Shown: in pieces, positions 48,765 through 59,890 of the stretch
How the letters are laid out: each line of letters begins with the position of its first letter
How positions within the stretch are numbered: position 1 is the stretch's first letter
Source: Microglena sp. YARC
Taxonomy: Eukaryota; Chlorophyta; Chlorophyceae; Chlamydomonadales; Chlamydomonadaceae
Reading direction: 5' to 3'
DNA: 64,000 bases
Assembly: GCA_022414725.1 (NCBI GenBank)
Contig: CM039462.1
Location: 45,632,945 to 45,696,944, forward strand
Program-made: the position numbers and the translations under genes
Notes under the pieces: model-generated
Databases searched by the model: none
What the model saw: only the letters and a program-made list of their open reading frames with translations
Told to the model about the DNA's origin: nothing

Positions 48765-51034
48765 ATGCAGAACTTAAGAAACCCCTTGATTCTGACGGCC
48801 CCGAAGATATACCTGGACACGTCACAGCTTCCCGCAGGAGGGGGAGACGTTTCCGAATGGAACTCGTTCGCGACCGTCGAGGTCGGCGGAGCCGGATTGC
48901 CCACACTGAAGACGGACGAGACGGACAGGTATGTGCGCTTCGGGACGACCGACGCTAATCATTTAAAGGGAAATTATTTGAATCTTGGGACACAAACATG
49001 GAACCTCCAGAACGGGTTCACTTTCGTGGGCGTTGTGAGGTTTTATGAATCAAAGAGTTGGCAAAGAATATTCGATTTTGGTAACGGTCCACAGAACAAC
49101 AATTTACTTTGCACGCATCCAGATAGTTCGCGTCTTAGTACTCATGTTTATTCAGGAGATACGCGCAATACAATCACTACAATGAATTCCGGTATAGGTT
49201 CATGGATGGTCATTGTGATACGTGTAACGAACGCAAACCTCCTAGAAACATGGAAAGATCCTTCTTCAAACCTCATAGACAACAAAGTCACTGGAACTGG
49301 AACTATCACAAGTTACGAGGCACGCACTCTCACTAACAACTGGATAGGGAGATCCAATTGGGCAGGCGATTCCTACGCATGTCTCGACGTCTGCGAGATG
49401 GCCGTTTACGACCGTTCCTCACAGATTCTGAACTTTCCGATGTCGTAGGGCACCTCCACTACAAATACTTCAGCGACCCTCTGCTTCGAAAGGGCCCCAA
49501 GATTCATTTGGATGCATCCCAATTGCCACAGCTTTCTATTGATAACACCAATGTATCCTCGTGGAACTCGTTCGCGACCGCCGAGGTTGGAGGCGCGGGG
49601 CTACCCAAACTCAGGACCAATGAACCCAACAGGTATGTGCGCTTCGGGACGACCGACGCTACGAATTCAAAGGGAAATTATTTGAATCTTGGGACACAAA
49701 CATGGAACCTCCAGAAAGGGTTCACTTTCGTGGGCGTTGTGAGATTTTACGAGAACAAACAATTTCAAAGGATATTCGATTTTGGACTGACGGGGTCGCC
49801 ATCCTCTTTTCTATTATACAGACAGAGGGACATAAACACTTTAGGTAGTGTTGTTTATTCAGGCAATCATACCCAGAATATATCAACTTCTCATCAAAAT
49901 TTCACTTATGGGTCATGGATGCTCCTTGTGTTGAGGATTCCAAGTGCGAACCTAGTGGAAGCATTTATAGATCCGTCTTCATACCTATTGGATAACAAAG
50001 TCACTGGAAATGGAACTATCACAAATTACTCGTCGCGCACTACCACTGACAATTCGATCGCTAAATCCACTAATGGATGTAGTTATAGTTGTCTAGATGT
50101 TCGCGAGATGGCCTTCTACGACCTTTCCCTCACAGATTCTGAACTTTCCGATGTCGTGTCTTACATGCGCATCAAGCACTTCGGCGACTCAATCCCTACC
50201 CTAGGCCCATTGAGCATTAAATCGATTCTCGACTTCGTGGACCCTGGAGGGTCATCAGGCGAGAATCCTTACGCCATGGACAAGTTGTTCAGGGGCTCTC
50301 GTACACCTAAGTACATCTCGTCCATCACGAGGATCCCGTTAGCGGCGACCGAGCCGGCTCGCATATCATTCGCCGACTTCCGCGGAGCAGGGCTCACCGA
50401 GAGCCCCGCGGACGTGATCGGGCTATACGCGTGGTACACACCAGAGAGCTGGGATGTCGGCACAAAGAGTTGGAATGATATATCAGGAAACGGGAGGCAC
50501 GCTACAGAAACCAGGGCGGGTACCATAACAGTTGGAGACTCTACAGATCCCTTGGGGAGATCTATAACATGCATATCGGGTGGTACTGGCTCGGGTATAA
50601 GGTTTCCAGCAGATGTGCTACCTGAAACATACACCCTCTTCCATCTCGCTCGATACTCTACAGGCGGAATACGAAAGCGTATGTTTGATGGTTTGGGTAA
50701 CAATTGGTTGTCTGGATTTCATGAAGGTGGTAGTGGTGTAGCTTATCATGGTACCTGGTTTACTCCAGAAGAAAATTTGCATGGAGATGAGTGGGTTGTC
50801 TCATGTGATACTAAACAGCTTTACAGGTCGAACAAGGTACAACGAAACAACCTAATTGTTATTGGTAATTCTACAAGATTAACGATAAATTATGGATGGA
50901 CACTACCAAGAGTCGACGAGTCGTCAGATTGGGCTTGTGCAGAAGTCATCGTTTTCGACAGGGAACTCACAAACGCGGAGATGCTCGGTGTAGAGGAGTA
51001 CCTCTACAAAAAACATTCGTTGACCATCATCTAA
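48765..51034 (+). CDS. Triple LamG/ConA-like repeat protein, frame-split
   Basis: Two frames form one gene: 48765-49448 and 49358-51034. Repeats 1 and 2 are close paralogues, each with KIHLDASQLP, EVGGAGLP, RYVRFGTTDA, GNYLNLGTQTWNLQ and GFTFVGVVRFYE, and end in YDLSLTDSELSDVVSYM. A third, more distant repeat (VIGLYAWYTPESWDVGTKSW to FDRELTNAEMLGVEEYL) follows a linker with RISFADFRG. Such concanavalin-like beta-sandwiches bind sugars and in viruses are often surface or fibre proteins. The frame break is at ~49416, where repeat 1 has CC and repeat 2 has CCC; with CCC the frame continues. Confidence 0.75.
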
Positions 51035-51061
51035 CACCTCCCATTGACAGCCCCCCCCCCC

Positions 51062-51142
51062 CTACACTCGACGGAACACTCAAATGAAACATCTTGACAA
51101 TGTGTACGGCCACAACAGATGCGTGCCTAATGTCATCAATGA
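51062..51142. mobile_element. Family A' left-end relic cut by IS607
   Basis: TACACTCGACGGAACACTCA and GTGTACGGCCACA match 32351 and other A' ends. It stops at 51143 where the IS607 right end begins, so IS607 inserted into, or next to, a family A element. Confidence 0.65.
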
Positions 51143-51289
51143 CCGTTGAATTTAAGCTACCCGTATATCCTCGAACCTATGAATTTCTTACTAAACATCC
51201 GGGGGCCCGGGGGACATGTAGTAAGAAAGACAACGAATTCTCCATAGGGGTATCATAGGGGTCAACTCCCCAGGGGATGCTGTCCTTTA

Positions 51290-52720
51290 CGAACAGGGAT
51301 TTTCTGTTCGAACAGCCTTCAGGAAGATGCCAGCTGCCCCCACAATGTCTCTGTCGCAGGTGAATTGACAGTTCTTGCAGGTGTATGTCTCTCCACACTT
51401 GTTCAAGAAAACCGCACATAGGGCATGTCTGACTTGTGTAATGCTCAAGCACATGCAAGAACACTGTCCCGTACTCTTCACACTTCTCCTTCAGCCGATT
51501 GAACAGCACAGAGTGGCTCAAAGTCAGCATCTGACGGGCAACCTTGGTTGTCAGCTCCCGTTCAGCACTGATTGTCATCTTCGCCGTCTCCAATTGAGGT
51601 ACCAACAACACATCGTAGCGAGCGGCCAAGAAATTTGTTGTCTGGTCCCTAAATTCTTTCTTGAGGTAAAAAATTGTCTTCCGAATGCGAATCATCAGCT
51701 TCTTTATCTTCATCCTCTCTTTTGATCGTAAGGTTTTCTCAGTATCCAACCTTGACTGCAGCTTGTCATGAACCAGCAGGAGTTTGACAAGGTCGGATGC
51801 CTGTCCCTGACCAAGCATGAAGGATTCCCTCATTCTCAGGTGAGTACGTGACCATTGTCTTTCGGACGCCTGGGTCGATGGAGGCAGTTGCAACCTTGTC
51901 TGGATTGACAGGCTTCCGCTCTGCCCTTCTGTCCTAGCAGCGACAGACAATACGAGGAAATATTCGCCGAAGCGGGATTTTTTGGACCTTCGGATCGTGG
52001 GTCGGGTTTTTCCTCAGGCATCAACTTATGGAGTTGTTTGCTACCGAAGTAGCGCATGTTGCCCAATATTTCTTTGAAGATGAAGAGTTTGTCGCATCCT
52101 TGGAAACGTTCTTCTGATCCATCTCAATGACCCAACCCCTCTCAAGCTCTGTCTTCTTCGTCTGAACGGAGCTGAAAACTGCTTGATGTTACCTGCTTTC
52201 AGATTCGAAAAGCAAGCCTTGATGTTTGCCAATGCAGACTTGATTGCGCTTTGGCGTACGCTTTTGGGGCATTGAAGCAACCATTGGCGATTCTTGAAGT
52301 ACGGGTTTGGCATCTTCCCCTCCCCCTCACTTTGTTCGTCACATACCTGTCTCGAATTCGGAAGACAGACTTGTGAGTGCTCCCGACGCCCAACCGTGCT
52401 GCACCGCCTTGTTGTACATGAACCGGCTGCACCCCGCAAACTCTGCCAGCATCGATTTCTGAGCCTTGGTTGGGTTCAGCTTCAGCTTTAAGGTCCTCAA
52501 CTTGGGTTTGGCATTTGACTTTGTAGCGTCTTCGACCGTTCCATCGGTAACTATATACTTGAACGATGGACATGAGGTCTTTTCCAAGCTCGTCTTCAGG
52601 GGCTCTGTCTTGGTGATCGAGAACGATGATCGAGTAGGAGTGCTGTGAGCAAATCCATTAAATGAGCTCGAAACCAAACCTTGCGTGCCTGTCTTTGGAA
52701 GCCACAACAATTGACGATAC
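51290..52720 (-). pseudogene. tnpB: IS607 tnpB, frameshifted copy
   Basis: Nearly the same as the intact gene of copy 1, but one-base differences break it, for example an extra A near 51411 inside the zinc-ribbon region, and changes near 51832, 51937, 52098 and 52320. All the RuvC blocks can still be recognised in pieces. This may be true decay or base-call error. Confidence 0.75.
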
Positions 52721-53087
52721 ATGTCCTGCCGTGACGAGTCCAATACTCGTAAAAGTCCAGGGCGCTTGAAGTTGAGCCCTGATCCGACGTCCTTGACTTG
52801 CTCGCATCCGGAATGTTTGTCAGAAATATGGGTTTGCAAGAACAATTGCTGTCTGAGCAGGTCGTGTTGTTGTTTGTGTGAGGACACACGTGCGTAGAGA
52901 ATGACTTGACGACTGCTGGTTTTTTTTTCCTGCTCGATGAGGTAGCCTTGGATGCTGCTTGGGTCAAAGAGACGTTGGTTGCCTGGAGTCCGGATCGTGC
53001 CATTATCTGCCCATCGACGGAGGACGGTCCTGGAGACACCAAGGGCATCGGAGGCCTTGCCAATTTTACAGAAGCTTTGGTTGCCAT
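52590..53087 (-). pseudogene. tnpA: IS607 tnpA, broken copy
   Basis: Here the arginine codon CGA after VLRR is intact and the A-run has nine bases, unlike copy 1. However, one G is missing in the segment LLRVLG (about 52746), and the TAA after FELI is shared with copy 1. The shared stop means it existed before the two copies separated. Confidence 0.7.
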
Positions 53088-53130
53088 TTACTTATTTTCG
53101 GAAAGCAAACGAGTCAACTGTTGCAACCCT

Positions 53131-53196
53131 TTGGGGGTCATCAGGAGGTGGAGGTGGGGGTGGGTCTCTCTGGCCTTGCCCTGAAAATTATTCCCA
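53131..53196. other. G-rich spacer left of the duplication
   Basis: Contains AGGAGGTGGAGGTGGGGGTG, then CTGAAAATTATTCCCATTAA shared with the left copy. Similarity between the two duplicates starts within this last part. Confidence 0.4.
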
Positions 53197-54698
53197 TTAA
53201 ATGTCGATGGCCTTTTTGTTCGATGCGGTGCGTGTGCCTGAAGCGGCACGCTTTCCCCCAGTCGCCTTGGTCTTGGTTTTTGTTGCATTCTTTGCATTGG
53301 ATGCGGGAGCCTTGATTGTTTCTTTGACAAGATCGTCTATTGAGCCAATGTCCATGCTATGCACAGGAGACAATGAGAATGTGGTTGTTGTAGGCGGAAT
53401 GATGAGTCGATCTCGATCATTACTTCTTACATTATCGCTTTTTACAGCAACATCACTCTTGCTTTCGAAGACATCGCTCTGTAGCTCGCGCAGGATTTCG
53501 TCCACGTTCTTGGGTCCGCGCATGAAGTTCTGGGGAGGTGCGGGAGGATGATGTGGCTTAATTCGGATGTCTCCTCCTCCTCCTCCTCCCCCTCCTAGTC
53601 CGAACATGGATCCGATCGCTCCCATGATACCCCCCCCTCCCGTACGTGGTGGGGGAGGAGGTCGGTGAATCCCTTGACTATCATTAGGGTTGTTGTTCAT
53701 GGTGTCGAGCGTCGCCTTTGTGAACTGTCGCATGAGGTCAGGGTTGCGCTTCATGACATCCCCAAGATCGGGCATGTTGCTAGAGCGGAACATAGAGTTT
53801 GTCAAGTGGAACATGAGCCCGCTGCCTCCTACCATCATCATCAGGTTAATCTCCGGGGCCATCTTGGCCTTGCCACGGTACTTCAAAAAGAGCTCCTCGA
53901 ACACGTCGTCGTAGTCGTCCAGGTTCTCGTTGATTGAATCAGACCATCCGTTCAGCTTAACGTCGAAAGGGTCGAACTTGGTGTTCATAAATTCTAATCC
54001 GGTGACACAGGCCACGAGCATGCGCCTCTGGAAACGAACGCTCACGTCTATGTCGCGGTTCTGCTTCAGACGCTCGTACTCTGCCTCGATATTCTCTAGC
54101 GGGTCGTTCATGGTGTAGCGCCGGGGAAGGTGTGCACCTTTCTGTTCCATACGGTCCAATCGGTAAATGAGCTGCTTCTTTTTTGTCTCATCCTCTCTCG
54201 TAGGTTTGTTGTAGCCTCCGCTATCATTAGAGTTGGCACGACCCCGCCCACTACCCATCTGTGTTCGGTCGTGGCTCCTACTACGCGAAGCTTTTGATCG
54301 AGATGAGGACGCATCAGATTCCGACATAATGCTACAATCGTCGTCACTGCTGCTGATTTTATCAGCGAGACCCCCCCGATGATGCTAGGAATATTGTGGT
54401 TCATAAAGCCACCAGTGTTTATCGGGACTGGCTTATTATTAGTGTTCGTGTGTGTCATGTCGATAAGTTCGTCTACACTGTCTGCATCTCCTCCGATATC
54501 TCGAACGGACATGGAGCACACGGACGATGTACGGGATACGATAGTTGGCTGATACTGTTGTGGTGGTCTGGGTGCGTTGTACGCGGTATCGGTTGTGTTC
54601 GAGTTGTGCACCAGACTGATATGCAATGGCGGGGGGTGCATACTGGTTTGATCGAGTTTAGAGTTGGAAAGCAGGTCAATTCCTGAAAAAACATCCAT
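53197..54698 (-). CDS. DUF5767-like conserved NCLDV protein
   Basis: The C-terminal 376 codons are open (53197-54327). The core [40 protein letters not shown] and GRAKMAPEINLM-like segments, then MFHLTNSMFRSSNMPDL, match a giant-virus family I remember as DUF5767, without known function. It is followed by Gly/Pro-rich loops and a Lys/Ala-rich tail. The true N-terminus (MDVFSGIDLLSNSKL, ATG 54698) lies in another frame; the switch is at ~54382, where the left copy has one more C and is continuous. Likely about 500 residues. Probably a virion protein; that is inference. Confidence 0.65.
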
Positions 54699-54785
54699 GT
54701 TTGTTTTGTTTTTGTCTACACAACAAGTATCTGGATATTGTGTTTTTTTTTTATGCTTCTGACCGAACGCGAGAATGAATGATGT

Positions 54786-55154
54786 TCAAACAAGTTGGTC
54801 GATCGTGAAGGATCCCATGGAGATGGTCACTATCGCGATGGTGAATGCCCACACGATGGTCAGGATCGCCACGATCCACGACCATGCGTGGCAGTGACCG
54901 TGTATCATGCAGTTGATCGAATAGACGCCTAGGAAGAATGGAAGCATTAGGAGAAGGGCGATGAGCAGTCTGTAGGCAAAGTTGTAGGGGACTCTGATGT
55001 ACTTCTTCTCATTTACATTGTAGGTGTACATATCAAAGGGTAGCAACACAATGATGATCAGTGCTATGTAGCCTACTAGGGCTACTACTGCTGGCTGCGA
55101 CATCTTCAACCCCAAAAGGGCGATGTCTTGATGGGATGTTAAGGATGGTGCCAT
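54786..55154 (-). CDS. Three-helix membrane protein
   Basis: 122 residues with hydrophobic helices at ~23-40 (VVALVGYIALIIIVLLPF), ~62-76 (LLIALLLMLPFFLGVYS) and ~92-113 (WIVAILTIVWAFTIAIV). A YTYNVNEKKYIRVPYNF loop joins the first two. The pattern recalls small conserved inner-membrane proteins of giant viruses, but no name is assigned. Intact. Start ATG 55154, 59 bases from the D5 stop. Confidence 0.65.
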   Translation of the reverse strand: MAPSLTSHQDIALLGLKMSQPAVVALVGYIALIIIVLLPFDMYTYNVNEKKYIRVPYNFAYRLLIALLLMLPFFLGVYSINCMIHGHCHAWSWIVAILTIVWAFTIAIVTISMGSFTIDQLV

Positions 55155-55213
55155 TATGTTTTTGTAGTGTTAGAAATTCATACATATATCGTACACCGAA
55201 CTTTTTTTGTAGT

Positions 55214-57143
55214 TCACTCAAGTGGCGATGGTGTATCCTGGACGTCGTTGTTGTTGTTGTTTTCGCAGTAGACCGAGAGGTCCACTCCCATCACAAACTT
55301 GGCGTTGGCGACGAACGTCCCGGTTGCGCCTCTGGGGTACCTGAGCGTGGTCTTGTTAATAATCACGCACGACATCGATTTCAGGTGGTTCTTGAAGTCT
55401 CCTTTGGCGATGGCGCGGTGTCCCGTCTGTCGGCAGTATTCCTTGTACGTCTCCATGAAGTCCACGTACGGCATGTACAGCTCGGGGTCAAAGGTGAGTC
55501 TGCCGCTACGGAGGAAGGATATCATCGAGTTGACGCTCTCACTGAGCTCATCCTTGGCGCGGTGGAATTCTGAAGGCAAGTGCAGCCAAACGTTATCACG
55601 CGCGTACAATCGGACAGCCTTGAGGTACGACCTGTTGGTGCGTCTCAGGATGCACCCCATCTCCCGAGAGAGCTTCTGCCCCAGGAGCATGTCTCCTCTG
55701 GTCACACAGTGGTCGAATTCGAAGAGCACGATGCGCCGATTGATGCTACCGGAGTTGTCCACCCAACCTGGAACCTCATTGCCAGCTAGAATACCGGGAA
55801 CCTTCCACTGGATGGTGCGCGCGGTCGAGTACTTCACGGCGACCTGTACTGTCTCTCCAGACACCACGCTCTGGAATTCGGCCTGTTCTAGAGCGATGTC
55901 CGATTTGATCTCCGGTCCGATGAAGATGAGTTTTTTCGTCAAGCGCGGACAACCCGAACTTCTTCTCGATGTTGTTCGATAACACACCAACGTCATGTGC
56001 TTCGTAGATCTCCCTGCACACGCGTGTGAGAATGGTGCTCTTGCCGGTGCTCGCGGCTCCCTTCAGGTATGGGAGGACCTGCCACTCATCAAGTTCACCC
56101 ACCTCGTAGATAAGCCGTCCAATGAAGACGTACATCCACCAGCTGACATCGGGACTCATCTTCTGGAAATCGAGAATGCTCTGTAGGTAGGGTGTCGGTG
56201 GCTGCCAATCCTCTTCGGTTTCTTCCTCGGCGCATGGAAAGTCGAGGTCGAAGTACTTCGCCGCCACGACGTCATCTCCCCGCTCGCTCATTTTTTCATA
56301 GGGCACGTAAGTATCAGTGGGGGCGAAGTACACACCACCCTTGAACGAGAAGACATGGCGGTCGCGCACTAGGTCGGGGAACTGCACGTCCTGCAACACG
56401 TGAGGTGATCCACAACGGCGTTGATGTTGGTCCTCACGCTCGTCAGGTTGAGCCACATGTCGAAATTGAGTTCCTTCTGCGTATTCTGGTAGACGAACTC
56501 CTTGATGGTGCACACCCGGCGCCACGCGTACGTGCACAAGTTGTCATCGGTGTACCTCACGGCGTAGCACTCCCCCCCCGTTGTAGCGTCGGTATCCCAT
56601 TTGGTGTAGGCTATTCAGGATGTACATGAGCAGTTGCTGGACCTTGTTGGCGTTTTCGATGCTCTGTGGTGAGAAGCGAGCGACGCTGGACATGATGTCC
56701 TCGTTCAACCTTTTTGTTTGTTCGTCGTCTACCAATTCGTCATTGTCGCTCTCACGTTGTTGTACCCTATCGACGTTTCGAAGACTGGTAATACTGGCCC
56801 TGAGACTTTCCGTGGTGTGCCGTGCGTAGTAGAGGAACTCGAGCAGTTTTTGCACCATGCGTTTTTCGGACGCCGACGCTTTCTTGTCAAAGACAGCCCC
56901 GTGCGCTGCTTCGCAGCACCGGTCTATTACACTATTACTATCGTTTTCCCCGGTATCGGAGTCGTTGTCTCCTCCTCCTCCTGCATAGTGATTCAGTGGT
57001 CGGAGCAGATCCAGCATCTCGTTCGCCTTTTGCAGGATATGCGTCTGCGAGCCTCTGATGACGTCGCACGCTACGTTGATCTCGTTCCTCCAAGCGGATG
57101 ACGATGATGACTCATTTCCAGAGTCTTCGGGAGAGCGATTCAT
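55214..57143 (-). CDS. D5-like SF3 helicase (frame-split)
   Basis: Genome-replication helicase of the D5 family, about 640 residues. Parts: N-terminal acidic and helical region (56544-57143); middle with D5_N-like FPDLVRDRHVFSFKGGVYF; Walker A YLKGAASTGKSTIL; motif-C-like GWVDNSGSINRRIVLFEF; and a C-terminal region (MPYVDFMETYKEYCRQTG). There is no archaeo-eukaryotic primase domain visible in front, so the primase function is separate or lost. Three frame changes occur in homopolymers: ~56575 (nine C on the plus strand), ~56395 and ~55930 (six T; five in the left copy). I regard these as probable errors. Confidence 0.8.
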
Positions 57144-57182
57144 GGCGTGACGGCCGTGAATTGATATATCATTGGTTGGGTA

Positions 57183-57418
57183 TCAGAGCCTCTTTACACC
57201 CATCATTGCACGCACAATTATCAGGAACACGATCGAGTGCAGGAACACGCCAATGTAGCTTGGTCCACCCGATGCGTTCCTGATTCCCTTGTACACCAAT
57301 GAGGTGGCATGGTATGTCAGTGGCAGAGAGAGATGACGATGAACACGATTGCTGTGTACAGCGAGTACCGCCACTTGTCGGCGGACGAGGGACTTTCGAT
57401 TGGTTGAGATCCTCCCAT
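57183..57418 (-). CDS. Small two-helix membrane protein (frame-split)
   Basis: ATG at 57418 starts MGGSQPIESPSS. A first hydrophobic stretch (LYTAIVFIVISL) and a second (SYIGVFLHSIVFLIIVRAMM) near the C-terminus are readable, but two extra bases (GAGAGAG at ~57328) shift the frame between them. The left copy lacks those two bases. About 77 residues; resembles the short hydrophobic proteins found next to replication genes in giant viruses. Function unknown. Confidence 0.55.
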
Positions 57419-57487
57419 GTTTTTTATGTGTACTGTAAATGGTATTTTTTTTCACGTGTTTAGACCTTGAACGCCCATTAAATGCCA

Positions 57488-57640
57488 AATGAAGCTGAAC
57501 CCAACCAAGGCTCAGAAATCGATGCTGGCAGAGTTTGCGGGGTGCAACCGGTTCATGTACAACAAGGCTGTGGCAGCACACGGTTGGGCGTAACAGGTCT
57601 ATCTTCCGAATTCGAGATCGCAAGGTCTCACAATCTCCGA
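57488..57640 (+). pseudogene. tnpB: IS607 tnpB fragment (N-terminal part)
   Basis: MKLNPTKAQKSMLAEFAGC-like peptide and the bases around it match 39127-39275, the tnpB segment encoding the first conserved block. Only ~130 bases remain. The left duplicate has a different insertion at this position. Confidence 0.75.
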
Positions 57641-57712
57641 CGGTAAATGAAACCGAAATCTCCATGAAATCCAAGAACGTGATCAAAAAAAAAGTATGCG
57701 GTGCGTTGGGCA

Positions 57713-58548
57713 CTACATTTTGGTGATGACAGAAGCCGCAGCGACTGCAACCGGGAGAATCATAGCTTGGAGAGGTTCCTTTTTACCCCTGGGGGGAGTT
57801 TGAAGGAACTTCTCGTACGCCACCTTGAGTGCGCCGACAGAGTCGGCCATGCACTCAGGCACGTTTTCCAATGAAATGACTGCCTTGCAAACAGTCTGAA
57901 GAATTGTGACTGTTGCGCCTTGTGCGATCTTACCCTTGTCCTTCTCCTGCACTACACCGAAGATATTCGTCTTATTGACGAACTCCTCGATAGTGTCGGA
58001 GTCTAGGCGTGTATGAGTGTAGGACCCTCCACAATAAGTGGAGGTGGTCCCACTGGAGGGGGAAGGCGACTGCAGCAGCTTCGTAGCAGCTTCGATTACC
58101 TGTTGGCAATCAGCAGATACTATATCGATTTGTGCAATGCGAGCAGCTTCTTTTTCAGCGGATGCCTTGTTGGCATCTGCCTTGTAAGCAGATACTTCGA
58201 CTTCAGCAGTTTCTTTGAGACCGACTGCAGTGTCAGAAGCTGCATTTAGAGCAGCATCCTTGGCAGCAGCCGTAGCGACGGCAATAGGGAGAAGCATAGC
58301 TTGGAGAGGTTCCTTTTTACCCTGGGGGGAGTTTGAAGGAACTTCTCGTACTCCGCCTTCAGTGCACCGACAGAGTCGGTGAGGCAATCCGGAATGATTT
58401 CAATAGAAACCAATTTGTTGCAAACATTCTCTAGTTCAGAGACTGTTGCCTTCGAAACGATCTTCTTTCTGTTAATCTGGAGGAAACCAATGATACCCGT
58501 CTTATTGACGAATTCATTGATGATCTGTGTAGAAGTTGAAGAAGACAT
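57713..58548 (-). CDS. Internally duplicated protein, tandem copy 1 (frame-split)
   Basis: Paralogue of the next gene. Two similar ~85-residue domains, each with EFVNKTxI, then DSVGALKVAYEKFLQTPP and KKEPLQAM, flank a short Ala/Lys/Glu-rich linker. Compared with copy 2, about 30 residues of the linker are missing (the DLPEDYESIEAFSAYKAYLD part). One C is missing in the run at ~58319, which breaks the frame between domain 1 and the linker. No family recognised. Confidence 0.6.
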
Positions 58549-58790
58549 GATGGGTGTTTTCAATATTTTTCAATAGTTTTCAATAGTTGGTTGTTGTCAT
58601 CTTAAAGGAATTAAAAAGTCGTCAATTTTTTTCCACAAATAATCCAATGAAAAATAATAATTTGTAATGACTGATCAGGTAAGATTGTCGGATGTGAATG
58701 ATTTGCTTGATATCGTGGTTTTTTTTAGATCACGGATCTCCATGAAATCCAAGAACGTGATCAAAAAAAAAGTATGCGGTGCGTTGGGCA

Positions 58791-59696
58791 CTACATTTTG
58801 GTGATGACAGAAGCCGCAGCGACTGCAACCGGGAGAATCATAGCTTGGAGAGGTTCCTTTTTACCCCTGGGGGGAGTTTGAAGGAACTTCTCGTACGCCA
58901 CCTTGAGTGCGCCGACAGAGTCGGCCATGCACTCAGGCACGTTTTCCAATGAAATGACTGCCTTGCAAACAGTCTGAAGAATTGTGACTGTTGCGCCTTG
59001 TGCGATCTTACCCTTGTCCTTCTTCTGCACTACACCGAAGATATTCGTCTTATTGACGAACTCCTCGATAGTGTCTGAGTCTAGGCGTGTATGAGTGTAG
59101 GACCCTCCACAATAAGTGGAGGTGGTCCCACTGGAGGGGGAAGGCGACTGATGCGTATCAGCTTCGATTACCTGTTGGTAAACAGCAGATACTTGATCGA
59201 TTTGTGCAATGCGAGCAGCTTCTTTTTCAGCGGATGCCTTGTTGGCATCTGCCTTGTAAGCAGATACTTCGGCAACGAATGCCTTGTCAAGATATGCTTT
59301 GTAAGCAGAGAAAGCTTCAATGCTTTCGTAGTCCTCTGGGAGGTCGACTTCAGCAGTTTCTTTGAGACCGACTGCAGTGTCAGAAGCTGCATTGAGAGCA
59401 GCATCCTTGGCAGCAGCCGTAGCGACGGCAACCGGGAGAAGCATAGCTTGGAGAGGTTCCTTTTTACCCCTGGGGGGAGTTTGAAGGAACTTCTCGTACG
59501 CCACCTTCAGTGCACCGACAGAGTCGGTGAGGCAATCCGGAATGATTTCAATAGAAACCAATTTGTTGCAAACATTCTCTAGTTCAGAGACTGTTGCCTT
59601 CGAAACGATCTTCTTTCTGTTAATCTGGAGGAAACCAATGATACCCGTCTCATTGACGAATTCATTGATGATCTGTGTAGAAGTTGAAGAAGACAT
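58791..59696 (-). CDS. Internally duplicated protein, tandem copy 2 (intact)
   Basis: 301 residues from MSSSTSTQIINEFVN (ATG 59696; an upstream ATG at 59720 is less likely). Domain 1 (~10-95) and domain 2 (~205-300) share the blocks EFVN, VCNKLVS/VCKAVIS, DSVGALKVAYEKFLQTPPRG and KKEPLQAM. The helical linker (KAYLDKAFVAEVSAYKADAN) is coiled-coil-like. Function unknown. An AT-rich leader (CAATATTTTCAATAG on the complementary side) precedes both tandem genes and is nearly the same in each, so they are probably co-regulated. Confidence 0.7.
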   Translation of the reverse strand: MSSSTSTQIINEFVNETGIIGFLQINRKKIVSKATVSELENVCNKLVSIEIIPDCLTDSVGALKVAYEKFLQTPPRGKKEPLQAMLLPVAVATAAAKDAALNAASDTAVGLKETAEVDLPEDYESIEAFSAYKAYLDKAFVAEVSAYKADANKASAEKEAARIAQIDQVSAVYQQVIEADTHQSPSPSSGTTSTYCGGSYTHTRLDSDTIEEFVNKTNIFGVVQKKDKGKIAQGATVTILQTVCKAVISLENVPECMADSVGALKVAYEKFLQTPPRGKKEPLQAMILPVAVAAASVITKM

Positions 59697-59890
59697 GATG
59701 GGTGTTTTCAATATTTTCAATAGTTGGTTGTTGTCATCTTAAATGAATTAAAAAGTCGTCAATTTTTTTTTCACAAATAAATTTGAAATATGAGTGGATG
59801 GTCCGTCCAACAAAGTTCTCTCAACACCCCGCTAAATGTGTGCGTTTCGAAAGCCGTATATATGTTTCCAATGAATAATAATAAGTTGTA
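59697..59890. promoter_or_regulatory. Divergent AT-rich intergenic region
   Basis: Contains TTCAATATTTTCAATAG, a run of nine T (GTCAATTTTTTTTT) and AATGAATAATAATAAGTTGT before the acidic-repeat gene. The same words stand upstream of tandem copy 1 at 58550-58670 (CAATATTTTTCAATAGTTTT). Likely promoters for both directions. Confidence 0.4.

Larger units (their letters stand above)
51143..53130 (-). mobile_element. IS607-family element, copy 2
   Basis: Same ends as copy 1 in the opposite orientation. The hairpin arms are at 51185-51193 and 51219-51227. It borders the right copy of the long duplication; the left copy has IS630 debris there instead. About 45 bases present between left end and tnpA start in copy 1 are missing here. 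Confidence 0.85.

Noticed and set aside
53299..53551. Plus-strand frames over the DUF5767-like gene
   Set aside because: The minus strand shows conserved protein blocks; the plus frames do not.
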